Source: Strongylocentrotus droebachiensis (Eukaryota > Echinodermata > Echinoidea > Camarodonta > Strongylocentrotidae). From it: a stretch of DNA of 64,000 nt. Shown piece after piece: positions 1 through 10,345 of the stretch. Location of the stretch: the NCBI GenBank assembly GCA_035222895.1, contig JAVYIG010009879.1, forward strand, positions 1 through 64,000, written 5' to 3'. Under the pieces are notes generated by a model. The model did no database searches and was not told where the DNA came from. It was given only the letters and a program-made list of their open reading frames with translations. The stretch's first letter is position 1. Each line of letters starts with the position of its first letter. Position numbers and translations under genes: made by a program.

Positions 1-1995
1 GTTTATGCGGACGATGCTTATTCTCGTACTACCACCCCTACTGATTTTGTGAATAAACCATTTTTTTTTTCCGTGTAGGCCTATATAATCTACAGACATA
101 ACATGTGCAAGCATTGCGCACAATGAACCGTTAGGCTTTACTGTGCAGAGTCCTTGAATGAGTGGTGGAATATTTCACAAGCATGCCAAGAATGTGTAGA
201 CAATATAGTCATTTTGACTTTATAATAATTATTTTAAATGAAATACCTACATAGTACATTGGCTATAGCTCCAAACATGCCAAATGAGGAGAGTGAGCAG
301 CACAAATAGCCGCAGTATCATCAAGGTTTGCCCAAAATTTCTTTGAATTTTCTGTTGATCTAGACAGAGTCTATCATAAAGTCTATCGATGCGCAAACGT
401 AGTGAAACAAAGTGCAATGGAATAAAATCAAGGGCAGTTTCTTCAGTTTTTCAACGCGATTTTGAGCTGTGAGTGTGAATCATGAAATTAAATAAGAGAA
501 CTGATTTTTTAAGGTTATTTAAACTGCAGTATGATTTTGAAGCATCATAATGATTCATATTCAATATTCAATTGAACAATAATTTACATTTTCTCCTATT
601 TATAATTTAGTAGGCCTAGATCTAGATCTAGGCTACCGGTATTTGTTTTGTAGACCTAGATCTACATGCATGTCATGTGTGGAAAAGTAATTTGTTAGCT
701 TACATGTAACTTAGTAAAATCCAATTAATTTAATTAATTGGATTATTAATGGCTAGACCTTATGCATTGAAATTATAGGAGTGTGAAGTGGAATTTGGTA
801 TACTCAAGTTGGATGAATTTTGATTGTACAACACTTTTTCGTAGAAAAATTGCCAACACACACACACAAATAACGATGGAATCACACACAGAAAAGTTTA
901 TATTTGGGACTATTCATGAAATACAAAGGCAAATGGTTTTCGAACAATATCAGACTAGTCCTTATCGATTATTCCTCTAAGATGAATATCTATAGATCTA
1001 GACATATTTAAAACTTACGGTATACATTGTAGATATTTTTGGAGTGAAGACAATTAGGAACCACCAGCAGCATAGGCAAGGCTAAAAGCTGCGCCGACCA
1101 GCTGAAACTGTAGCTGATGCTAGCTGCAGGTACGGTATCTAGCTAGGCGCTCTGGTGGGTCTAGCGGCGGCGCCGGCGGTCGACGCCAGTCCTGGGCGTA
1201 CTGCAGAGAGCTAGCCCTGCCGGATCGCGTCGAGCTAGCTAGCCCTGCCAGGGCCGGACCCATGGGGAGCGTTGGGGTGCGCATGCCCCCTTTTCCTTCC
1301 GAAAAAACAGGGAAAAGCCCAGAATTTTAAAATAAATGTTCAGTTTAAGCATTCAGAAATGCCTCAGAATGTACCATAAAGCATCTTATAGTTCAATTTT
1401 TTTCCGGGGCCCTTTGGCCCCGGACCCCATGCCGATATAACACTTCATGCCCCTCCTTTAAATAAAACTCTTGGATCCGCCGCTACAGCCGGTCGAGCAG
1501 CGCTGCCTAATGATACGCACGCGTATTCCGCACAAGCCTTCCCAGTAAGTTACTGTTACAGAATATAATCCAGAGGCGGTGTTCTACAGTAGCTAAGTAG
1601 CGCGCGCGCGCTGGAGGACTAGTTTTGTCAGTATCTTACTGGGTCATCAGTATAATCCAGGAGACAATATAGTTCCAGTACATTACTATTGCAACTATGT
1701 CACCTGGATTACAGAATATATATTCTGCTCCGATATATACTGAGCGACTTTGGGTCACCTGCTTCGATACCTTACTGGCTCGATTATTGGTATCAGGTGC
1801 AACCACTGACCTCGAGTAAACACGGAAAACCGCAAACTAGACCGAGATATCTTGGGATATTATCCCGACCAACTATCCAGCTAATTTGCTACTTCGGTCT
1901 AATGAAGACGCAAATAAGCTGGATAGTTTGCGATCGGGATAATTCAAATAGCTGGATATTTGGCAATCTCGAGATAGTGCAGACACGCCTATAGT
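1..1995. other. Left flank with no recognisable gene; end of unit homology
   Basis: I see no coding exon here. The stretch does not resemble the lectin repeat unit. Homology to the intron 1 sequence of locus G (about 7,637 onward) begins near 1,996. The stretch holds a GC-richer patch (about 1,080-1,260) rich in GCTAGC and AGCTAG words. It also holds a perfect AT-rich palindrome at about 717-743 and a long imperfect inverted repeat at about 1,857-1,945 built on CCAACTATCCAGCTAA and its complement. Exons 2 and 3 of locus H would be expected here or to the left, and I could not find them. Confidence 0.5.
1857..1945. repeat. Imperfect inverted repeat (hairpin)
   Basis: The arm around 1,859-1,888 (ATTATCCCGACCAACTATCC and following bases) is complementary to the arm around 1,909-1,943, with a few mismatches and a loop of about 20 bases. 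It may be a small fold-back element or a MITE remnant. No target duplication was recognised. Confidence 0.5.
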
Positions 1996-2625
1996 GACGA
2001 TTTACATTCACCTAAAATGTAATTAAATTGTAATAATATAGTTGGGAGAATTTAGGAATCGATCAGTTTTTCCCAATTTACACTATGAATAATGGTCCGT
2101 TTTCACTCAAATTTTCAGATTATCTTTAATTGTACATCTAGCATTGAAGTCACTACCTTAGCACCACTATCTCTCATCTGAACAATGTTACCAAGTCCCT
2201 TTAAATGGGTGAGGACCCGGTAGGATGCGAACGTTTATGTGGTTTGATTGGCAAGTGTGCGCTTGTAAAATGACGCCTGCCGGATTACCCCTCCCCCCTC
2301 CCCCCCCCCCCCCCCCCCCCCCCCCCCGCTCCCCGAAGTTGAACGTGTGCACTATCATGTGCAGATTAGCAAATGAATCCAATGACCGGGGTAATCATTA
2401 CAATGTAAACGCTTTGAATATCCACATTCACTACCTAGTATTGGGCGCTATACCAATGTGACTTTTATCATTAATACTATAAAAAAAAAATTATAAAAAA
2501 ATTATTATTACCAATATCATCATCATTATAATCATTATTAATGTCATCATTATTATTATTATTATTACTATCATTATTATCATAATCGTTATTAACACAA
2601 TCATTTTTTTATTATGTATGCTTAC

Positions 2626-2756
2626 CTGTAGCAGTTATTCTGGAAGGCTGTCCACAGAGGAGGACACCCACACCCTCCGGCTTGGCAGCCCGGTAGGACC
2701 GGCAGCATCACAGCTGACGATGCGATGACCAAGATCGTGACTATCTTGATGAACAT
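2626..2756 (-). CDS. C-type lectin exon 1 (locus H, partial)
   Basis: This is the first coding exon of a lectin gene whose later exons are not in the window. It runs from the ATG at 2,754-2,756 to a canonical donor (CAG|GTAAGC) and has the 131-nt length shared by every exon 1 of the array. It encodes MFIKIVTILVIASSAVMLPV, a hydrophobic signal peptide, followed by the CGCPPLW...NCY start of a long-form C-type lectin domain. A TATA-like element lies about 55 nt upstream of the ATG. Homology to unit G stops near 1,996, so the rest of this gene is either off the left edge beyond an insertion, or lost. Confidence 0.75.
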
Positions 2757-3404
2757 TTTGGCTACAAATGAACGTCTGTTCTTTAGCAACTGTTCACAGC
2801 AATATGAAAAAATATATGTTTTTAATATGATGGATTCTGGCGCTATGATAATAATAATAATTATAGCTCGTTCTTATGATAAGGAAATGTATCCCGATAC
2901 TCAGAATCTATAGAAGGCTGAGCTTGTTTTGTTGTTTGTAATGTATACACCCATAAAGTGTAAGTTTTCACATTTAAAACAAAAACAAGTTGTTAATATG
3001 ACGGATGTTGGCACTAAGATAACGAAATGTATCCCAATACCGTCAGAAATCATAGAAGACTGAGCTGGTGTCGTTGTTTGTAAACACCTATAAGAAGGAA
3101 ATCCGCTCCGGGTTAAATGGACTAATTACCTTTCTTTCTCTCTCTTCGTGTCTCTCTCTCATACATACATACACACACTCTCTCTATCTGCCTATCGTTC
3201 TATCTCTCTCCCTCTCGTCTATCAAATATCCCTATCTCTTTCTTCACCCATTCATAATTTAGGCCAAACTATTTTTCTACTTTGATTGGATTCTTAAAAT
3301 GATACATCTGATGAGCCAAACATTTTGTAATCTTACAGGCAATTTTATTTTATTATGTCAACTTTGTGAAGGATATCAAATGGGGTCGTTTACAAATGAC
3401 TATT

Positions 3405-3586
3405 ACCAAAGTAGTAGTTTAAGTACATTACCAATATGGTATTTTACAAACACCACGAATATGGTAGATTACACGCATTGCCACTGTGGTATTTTAAACA
3501 TATTACTAGTGTGGTCGATTACACACGTAACTACTGTGGTCGTTTACACATATTCCCACTGTAGTACCTTAAACACATCACCACTG
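3405..3586. repeat. 25-bp minisatellite, left part of array G/H
   Basis: Diverged units of about 25 bp with the core CCACTGTGGTAGTTTACACA. The array lies in the 3' flank of lectin locus G and is interrupted by the Penelope-like insertion. The same core supplies the last codons and stop of every lectin exon 3. Confidence 0.85.
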
Positions 3587-3587
3587 T

Positions 3588-4331
3588 CACGGTCAAGCCT
3601 CTCACAAGATTCAACGTATCCTTCAAGCAGCAGACATCCAAGTTCGACACAGTTCCTCCAACAAACTCCATTCGATACTCCACTCCCACAAAGACAAGCA
3701 TCCAAACCACAAGAAAGCTGGAGTCTACAAAATACCATGCGAATGTGGAAAAGTCTACATTGGTGAAACGGGGAGAAATCTGGAAACAAGACTCAAGGAG
3801 CACAGAACAAGCTTCAGACTCAGCGATTGGGATAAGTCCGCCATCGTCAAACACGCCCAGCAACACGAACACACCATCGAATGGGATAACAGTCATCTCA
3901 TCTCCATAATGAAACACTGGCATACACGCCGAATCCGAGAAGCCATCGAAATTCACCGCCACAACACCGTGCCCCAAGACTCAGGACTATACATCAACGA
4001 CATCTGGAAACCTCTCATCAACAAGTACCCGGTCACTCCTCCTCCAGCACCGCCTCCAGCACCGCCCTCACCACCACCCCGACAGACACCCGTACATCAA
4101 CCACCGCCACCCGCCGAACCCTCAAAGCAGCCGCCGGTCTCACAGCTACAATGCACAGCAGACGACAACAGACTACAACGCCGCCTACGTCGGGGACACA
4201 CACAGCGTCTCGCCGACAGCACTTCCCACTCATCGACTCGAAACTCTCCTAAGTCCGCAACCCGGAGCCTCCAGCCCAGGCGGTCAGTCAGACGAATTAC
4301 CAGACGACCATCCATGCCCACTCCCCGATGA
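3588..4331 (+). pseudogene. Penelope-like element GIY-YIG endonuclease C-terminus
   Basis: This open frame encodes a GIY-YIG nuclease domain that in intact elements would nick target DNA for target-primed reverse transcription. It starts by read-through from the minisatellite (preceding stop at 3,570) and ends at TGA 4,329-4,331. The GIY equivalent is GVY at 3,720-3,728. The YIG equivalent is VYIG at 3,753-3,764, and the catalytic arginine falls in ETGRNLETRLKEH (codon 3,774). A CECG pair stands between the two motifs, as in Penelope-type nucleases. Downstream, RRIREAIEIHR supplies the expected conserved glutamate, then comes a proline-rich tail of about 60 residues and a basic C-terminus. 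No reverse transcriptase remains upstream, so it is a dead fragment. The family call is firm; the subgroup is not. Confidence 0.8.
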
Positions 4332-4409
4332 CTCAAGCCGACACGGTCTACTATTTTTCCCTGACGTCCGCACCCCGGTGACTTAAGCTCACGCACGCCA
4401 GCTATTCTC

Positions 4410-4455
4410 CACTCCTGACGACGGATAGTCAACCTGTTCGAAACGTCGAGCCACT
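4410..4455 (+). ncRNA. Hammerhead-ribozyme-like core (decayed)
   Basis: CTGACGA fits the hammerhead CUGANGA core. It is followed 17 bases later by GAAACGTC, with CTC before the core and GAG after GTC able to pair as a short stem I. Stem II is not convincingly paired, so activity is doubtful. Hammerhead motifs with a very short stem III are known from Penelope-like elements, and this motif sits just downstream of the GIY-YIG frame. Confidence 0.35.
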
Positions 4456-4503
4456 CATCCTCTCCAAGCGCTATAGTTCTCCTGAGAACTATATGCTAAG
4501 AAA

Positions 4504-4576
4504 GATAACAAACAGTCCTTTTCAGGACTACACTCCTCCAAGAAAGATTACCGAGTCAGAGTCCTTTTCAGGACTC
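4504..4576 (+). terminator. Histone-type 3' stem-loop pair with downstream element
   Basis: AGTCCT-TTTC-AGGACT at 4,514-4,529 is a perfect 6-bp stem with a UUUC loop. It matches the histone mRNA stem-loop layout (second base G, pyrimidine run, U at the top, UHUH loop) except that the first G-C pair is A-T. An ACA follows the stem, and CAAGAAAGA, identical to the sea urchin histone downstream element bound by U7 snRNA, lies at 4,539-4,547. The same stem-loop recurs at 4,560-4,575 without the downstream element. Placement at the 3' end of a Penelope-like element suggests a role in RNA 3'-end formation; that role is inferred. Confidence 0.55.
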
Positions 4577-4627
4577 CTCAACCTCTCTCTCTCTCTCTCT
4601 CACACATGGTGCAACCGCAAACCTACT

Positions 4628-4965
4628 GTATATCACCACTGTGGTAGTTTACACACATCAACACTGTGGTAGTTTACACCTATTACCACTGCGGTAGTTT
4701 AGACACATCACCACTGTGGTAGTTTACACGCAATACCACTGTGGTAGTTTACACGTAATCATACTGTGGTAGTTTACACATATTACCACTGAGGTAGTTT
4801 ATACACATTCTCACTGCGGTAGTTTACCCATATTACCATTATATTACTTTAAACATATTCCCACTGTGGTTTACACTTATTACTGCTGTTTGTCGTTTAC
4901 ACACATTACTACTGTGAGCATTTACACATATAACCACTGTGGTCGTTTACACACATCATTACTGT
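4628..4965. repeat. 25-bp minisatellite, right part of array G/H
   Basis: About 13 units, most ending in GTGGTAGTTTACAC, continue the array on the right side of the Penelope-like insertion. They lie downstream of lectin locus G. Confidence 0.9.
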
Positions 4966-5187
4966 AATACTTTTTATTCTTTTATTATCAGTTACGATCT
5001 GATTTTGACTTTCTCTCTTTTTACCTTTTCTTCATTGCTCTACCCATCTGCCTACCTAACTTAAGTCCAATTCAACATTCTTGCTCTGCCGGCATCCTCA
5101 TTGTACGTAACTTATTTCATGTAACTTACCCAACTAAAGCTACTATGAATTTAGTTTACCATTACTTCAACTGTTTATGATAATTAT

Positions 5188-5200
5188 GATTATTTATTTA
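5188..5200 (-). promoter_or_regulatory. Candidate polyadenylation signal of lectin G
   Basis: The plus-strand TATTTATTTATC reads as overlapping AATAAA hexamers on the minus strand, about 105-115 nt past the stop codon of locus G. Similar hexamers occur at the matching place in some other copies (for example near 16,930 for locus E). Confidence 0.5.
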
Positions 5201-5303
5201 TCTCTGTATTAACTATTACCAATGAAAAAGAAATTACCGAATGGACGATATATAATTAATTTCAATTTCCATTTCAAATTCAATTTGTGATAATTTGCAC
5301 ACA

Positions 5304-8300
5304 TTACCACTGTGGTAGTTTACACACATAAGCTGTCACAGTGTATGGACTATCACTGCAAGCGAGATCATTCCACTTATATCCGTTGGTCGAGTGAAAC
5401 ATGCCGCAGTCCTGGTTTCCACCATAGCTGTTAGGCTGTCCGCTCGCCCAAAACTCATAGTTTAGACTCGAGCCGTCACTCCATTCCCAGCTGGCTTCCG
5501 TAGTCTGGTCATGCAGACCAATCCATAGCCTGGTGGTTGTTATCTATTAGCAAAGAAGTGTAAAGCATTAATTTAACAGGGAATAATGCAAGGAAAAAGG
5601 ATGGGGAAACAAGGAAAGAATGAAATCTTTTAGAGAGTGCCTTGTTTTACATATGAATACGTATATAAAGCAAATACAAATTATGAAAAATGGGAAATAA
5701 CAACAAATGATGGTAATCAAATGGGCCTATGGAAAATTACCATCATGTCTTAATGCACGAATATCTAAGAATATGAAGAAAACTTTATGATCACAAGAAC
5801 AAAAAATATATATGTATAACAGGTAAACGATTTGGATTGAGGTTCATTCCCCTTTTCGATCTGATCGCCATTTTGAAATAGATTTTGATTTTAGAATTAA
5901 CTATCCCTGATCAGCACACATATCTTTCTCGTTACTCGCTGGCTTGGACTGTACCTTTGCTTATTTTTTATTATACATCCGTTTGCATTATCATTTTAGA
6001 AGTCGTATTTGTTTCAATCTTGCCATTTCATTATCAATAATGAATCCATGCAGATCGGTGGCTAACATGAAATTTGTTGCAAAACGTTTCCTTTATCTTT
6101 ACTCATGATCCATTTCCCTTTCTTTCCGGAATTTCTTCGCCTTTCTCTTCTATATGCAAGAGTACCTTACACAAACTTATTCTTAATGAGATTTACGCCC
6201 TCTTCCTTTTATAGTTAGATACTATGCATTTTAAACCCATTTACATCATTATAATGTAATTTGAATACTTTGTAAATGTGAAAAAAATGGAAGAAATTAA
6301 ATGCGACGTTGAACAGAAAAGAGAAATAAAATGCGTACCACTTTACTACGGATACTTTCATAAAGCACCGAAAGAAAGGTCATCTCTTCCTTCGAATGGA
6401 TAGAAGTGAGATGTCCAAGGCTGATGGTAGAGTGAACATCAGAACAAGGAACGGAGAAACCAGAGCAGTGCATCTCAGCTCCATGCCAAGTAATGTTTTT
6501 CACCGAGAAATACCTAGCGAGAAATTAGGAAGATGACAATATTTCAAACGAATCTGAAAGATTTTTGTTCTAAACTTTAAAAATGTAAATTTGAATCCGT
6601 GTCAGAAGAATAGACTGCGTTTACTCGCTTCACTTGCTCATATTCTCCTAAACTGAATCGTTATCAGGCCCGCTCGACAAGAATCACGAAAACACTTAAG
6701 TTGTAAAAAAAAAGTCTAAAATTATAGTGCCAGAACTCTACCCACTTATTGGCAAGCTTGCTGCACCCTTCTTATGGTAATAAAATATAACAAGATACAT
6801 GGTCATAAAAAAAACGAGATAGGAAACAAAGAAATACATCGGTAAACTGGTTAAGGAGTTAAAATAAAAAATATGAATAAAAACACATGAAATGATGTAG
6901 TGAGTGTACTTAGGGGTTTTGGAATAAACACATTCATAAGAAATTAGCCATATCCAAAAGCAGAAAAAGCAAATGCACTGTACACGTAAGTGCTTCGCTG
7001 GTAGCAACACTGCTTGGCCGAATAAGCCATTTCGTGTCATTTTGAATATGAGAGCGAGAGCAATCCTTTTCATACACATTTCTGTATTTTCCCAACAGAC
7101 ATAAAAAGAATGACAAAGCCTAAGATTATTCTTCGATATTACAAGAACTCAACGTTCTCTTGAAAACTGAAAATGTATAGTCTCCTGATCTATAGAGGTT
7201 TCGTGGTCTAGTGGATACGTCAATGTAGATCCCCCTGGTTCGCGGTTCGAGTCCCACCACGGTACGAATTTCATTTGACAAGACAATAATCTACATTTAC
7301 CAGGTATTAAAGTGACTCGGTAACATTGTTGAAGGTTGATGAAAAAATTGCTTAATTTTGGTATAAAATGTTACTTACTATATTCCTTCTACTGTACTAA
7401 CCCTCTGACAAGAAACAAATCCTGAAAAAAAATTCTCAAACACACGAAGATATCTATGGTTTTCTTTGAAGGCGTCAATGTATGACACCCTCTAACACTG
7501 ATTAACAGTAAATTCTCTCAACCATTTTTTGAATTTTCCCAACCGTTTTTCCATGAAAAAAAGACATAAAACAGGCTATAAAAAATATGTCAACACTTAA
7601 ATGTCTGGAATGGAATGTAGAGCCATTTTATTGCTTTGTGACGATTTACATTCACCTAAAATGTAATTAAATTGTAATAATATAGTTGGGAGAATTAAGG
7701 AATCGATCAGATCAGTTTTTCCCAATTTGTACAATGAAAATGGTCCGTTTTCACTCAAATTTTCAGATTATCTTTAATTGTACATCTAGCATTGAAATCA
7801 CTACCTTAGCACCACTATCTCTCATCTGAACAATGTTACCAAGTCCCTTTAAATGGGTGAGTACCCGGTAGGATGCGAACGTTAATGTGGTTTGATTGGC
7901 AAGTGTGCGCTTGTAAAATGGCGCCTGCCGAATTACCCCTCCCCCCCCCCCCCCCCCCCCCTCCCCCCCGAAGTTGAACGTGTGCACTATCATGTGCAGA
8001 TTAGCAAATGAATCCAATGACCGGGGTAATCATTACAATGTAAACGCTTTGAATATCCACATTCACTACCGTGTGAGTCAAAAAAAAGTTTACACCTACA
8101 TGTAGAAAATTGCTAATTATTTTAAAAATCATCTGTGAACAGTATATTATTATACATCTTATGAAAGAGTGTTTTATCCCAAACCATTTGGTATCATTTT
8201 TGTGTGGTATGTGTTCACGCTTCGATGAACAGGAGGCATCGTTTGCGAGAGTGCAAAAATCGACTTGCGCCAAAGTGATGCCTACTGTATGTAGTATGTG

Positions 8301-10081
8301 GGGATTAGCGGAGTGAGAGAATGAATTGAATGTATCAAATGAAATGCAAATGCATATGCTTTTTGCAGAAGCAAAGTCACACAAACACACATACACGCGC
8401 GCACAAATGTTCGTTGATATTTAATATTCGATATTTGATATGTGTGGCACGATTAATTATGTTAGGGATCATGGGTGTCGATCCCGGGGGGATTGGGGGG
8501 GGATATATCCCCCCCCCCAATATTTCAGGTGGGGGGGGGGGGGGATGGCCTGTACAATCATCCCCCCCCCCCCCCCCAATAATTCACCATCAAAACAAAA
8601 ATCAAGAGAAAAATTAATGAGAGCCCGATGAGAGTAGTTAATGGTTATTACTAGCAAGATGACCATCAATATACACATTTTGCTATCTCATTTGCATAAT
8701 ACATACATATACGAAGTAAATGAGACAACCGTATATGAGACAAGAATAAATTGAATTCTCGCTCATACGGCTTCATCAGGAATTGATGAATTTATTCAAT
8801 TTGTTCAATCAACAGCATCATAGAAATGCAGTGCGCCAAATGCAAAGACGCAGCGTTAAAAAGCAACGAGCTAAATGTTAAGCGCGAAGCGCAAAAGTAG
8901 CAATCTGCAATGCACATCAGACAATCCTGGACAGTGTAAACACAGATGAACTCTGTGACGAATTCGTGATGAGATCGGAGACAAGGAGAAAGCTTCCACG
9001 CTTTGCGCGGGAGCGGGGAAACTGAATTCAGACAAGGATTTAGAGTCGAGAACGGTTAACGGTACAACGAATCGTCTTCTTTCTCTAATAATTTAAAGAA
9101 ACGTCAAAGCTTCCGCGCCTTGCGCGGGAGGGGGGGGGGGGGAATTGAATTCAGACAAGGATTAAGAGTCGAGAACGGTACAACGAATCGTCTTCTTTCT
9201 CTAATAATTTAAAGAAACGTCAAAGCTTCCGCGCTTCGCGCGGGAGGGGGAGGGAAACTGAATTTAGACAAGGATTAAGAGTCGAGAATGGTACATCGAA
9301 TCGTCTTATTTCTTTAATAATCTAATAAATCGTCAGAGCTTCCGCGCTACGCGCGGAGGAAGGGGAACTTGATTCAAACAAGGACTTAGAGTCGAGAACG
9401 GTCCAACGAATCGTCTTCTTTCTCTAATAATTTAATGAAACGTCAAAGCTTCCGCGCTTCGCGGGGTAGGGGGAAATTCCCCCCTCCCTACACCCAACCC
9501 CCTAGGGAGCGCGCTTCGCGTGCTCACTATTACCGCCCCCCTAAAATGAAATCCTGGCTAAGCGCTTGGGGAGGGGGTGCAACCTGCCACACGCTTCTAC
9601 CTCTTGGTTGCTTTGATCCATTGCCGAAAATATTTTGGCACCTATCATCCCCCCCAACCACGGATAAAAATCGACACCCTTGTTAGGGATGTTATTTAGA
9701 TCCGCAAAGGGCGAATTAATAGCCAAATCCCAATTGTTTTATTCAAACATCACATAAGCAACTTTGGCGCAAGTCGATTTTTGCACTCTCGCAAAAAATA
9801 CCTCCTGTTCATCCAAGCGTGAACACATACCACGCAAAAATGATACCAAAAGATTTGGGATAAAACACTCTTTCATAAGATGTATAATAATTTACTGTTC
9901 ATAGATGATTTTTTATATAATTAGCAATGTTCAAGGTGTAAACTTTTTTTTGACTCACACTGTATAGAAACGCAGTATTGGGCGCTATACCAATGTGACT
10001 TTTATCATAAGTACTATTTTTTTTTAAATAATTATTATTATTACCATTGTCATCATCATTATTATCATTATAAATATCATC

Positions 10082-10116
<35 letters not shown>

Positions 10117-10297
10117 TATCACAATCGTTATTTACATAATCATTTTTTTAAATTATGTATGCGTACCTGTAGCAGTTACTCTGGAAGGCTGTCCACAGAG
10201 GAGGACACCCACACCCTCCGGCTTGGCAGCCCGGTAGGACCGGCAGCATCACAGCTGACGATGCGATGACCAAGATCGTGACTATCTTGTTGAACAT
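5304..10297 (-). CDS. Secreted C-type lectin, locus G (three exons)
   Basis: Exons 10,167-10,297, 6,339-6,513 and 5,304-5,543 join in phase to a 181-residue protein. Residues 1-26 form a signal peptide (MFNKIVTILVIASSAVMLPV then PGCQA), followed by one long-form C-type lectin domain with six conserved cysteines (CPPLW, NCY, AEMHC, QDC, LAC, YVC). WIGLHD, the WEWSDGS loop, QPN and WND are all present. QPN plus WND is the usual place for calcium and sugar binding, so a secreted carbohydrate-binding lectin is likely; the ligand is not predictable because QPN is neither classical EPN nor QPD. Donors are CAG|GTACGC and GTG|GTACGC; acceptors are CTAG and AATAG. Intron 1 is enlarged by a 1.9-kb fold-back transposon. 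Confidence 0.85.
7199..7267 (+). repeat. tRNA-related sequence with A and B boxes (unit G)
   Basis: TGGTCTAGTGG at 7,204-7,214 matches an RNA polymerase III A box and GGTTCGAGTCC at 7,244-7,254 is a perfect B box. The ends (TTTCGTG and CACGGTA) can pair as a partly mismatched acceptor stem, but the anticodon and T arms fold poorly. The same sequence occurs in intron 1 of units F, E, D, B and A (see 13,755-13,820). It is better read as a tRNA-derived SINE head or tRNA relic than as a working tRNA gene. Confidence 0.5.
7925..7971. repeat. Poly-C tract in lectin intron 1
   Basis: A long C homopolymer with a few Ts follows TGCCGAATTACCC. Equivalent tracts occur at the same place in other units: about 2,285-2,329 (H), 14,252-14,289 (F), 20,046-20,058 (E), 25,909-25,923 (D), 45,845-45,857 (B) and 53,629-53,660 (A). 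Lengths differ widely and could be assembly-sensitive. Confidence 0.9.
8483..8577. repeat. G-run/C-run palindromic patch
   Basis: Alternating runs of G and C (GATTGGGGGGGGATATATCC followed by further C and G runs) form nested inverted repeats around ATATAT and CCTGTACAATCAT. It sits inside the long fold-back element of unit G. No gene is supported here; the short frames across it are low-complexity Gly/Pro. Confidence 0.7.
8989..9480. repeat. Minisatellite of about 113 bp with GC-rich core
   Basis: Five copies begin near 8,989, 9,107, 9,221, 9,334 and 9,444. Each contains AAAGCTTCCGCGCTTCGCGC (or a variant), a G-rich run, GACAAGGATT, AGAGTCGAGAACGG and CGAATCGTCTT. The core CGCGCTTCGCGCG is nearly self-complementary. 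The array lies inside the fold-back element in intron 1 of locus G and in no other unit. Confidence 0.85.
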
Positions 10298-10345
10298 TTT
10301 GGCTACAAATAAACGTCTGTCTTTTAGCAAGTGTTCACAGCAATA

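Larger units (their letters stand above)
3587..4607 (+). mobile_element. 5'-truncated Penelope-like retroelement
   Basis: An insertion splits the 25-bp minisatellite. It carries an open frame (3,573-4,331) coding for the GIY-YIG end of a Penelope-like element, then about 270 bp of 3' sequence. That 3' sequence has a hammerhead-like core (4,410-4,455), a 10-bp-stem hairpin (4,472-4,493), a histone-type stem-loop with a CAAGAAAGA element, a second copy of the stem-loop, and a CT run. The reverse transcriptase part is absent. Penelope-like elements are known to join a reverse transcriptase to a C-terminal GIY-YIG nuclease and to be often 5' truncated, which fits this fragment. The exact borders are uncertain by some tens of bases. 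Confidence 0.75.
8069..9962. mobile_element. TA-flanked fold-back element, long copy (unit G)
   Basis: The ends GTGTGAGTCAAAAAAAAGTT and the complementary AACTTTTTTTTGACTCACAC lie next to TA, the target duplication typical of Tc1/mariner elements. The two arms are complementary for about 200 bp. This copy has about 1.46 kb between the arms, including a G/C-run palindrome at 8,483-8,577 and a minisatellite with GC-rich cores at 8,989-9,470. The copies in units E, D, B and A keep only arms and a short middle. No transposase is visible, so it is non-autonomous. The Tc1/mariner call rests on the TA duplication only. Confidence 0.6.

Noticed and set aside
2188..2461. Poly-Gly and poly-Pro reading frames across the C run
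   Set aside because: They are translations of a homopolymer in an intron and recur wherever the poly-C tract occurs; no splice or codon support.
3531..3977. Minus-strand frame of 148 codons
   Set aside because: Shadow of the GIY-YIG frame on the plus strand, which has clear family motifs.
4600..4970. CRISPR-like array
   Set aside because: Regularly spaced repeats of about 25 bp, but no unique spacers, in animal DNA; it is a minisatellite.
6738..7079. Repeated minus-strand frame (113 codons; counterparts near 18,510-18,944, 24,364-24,780 and 44,354-44,692)
   Set aside because: Recurs with intron 1 copies but with shifting frames and stops; no domain, and it lies inside the intron between lectin exons 1 and 2.
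7199..7267. Functional tRNA gene
   Set aside because: The A and B boxes are good but anticodon and T arms pair badly and copies are degraded or split.
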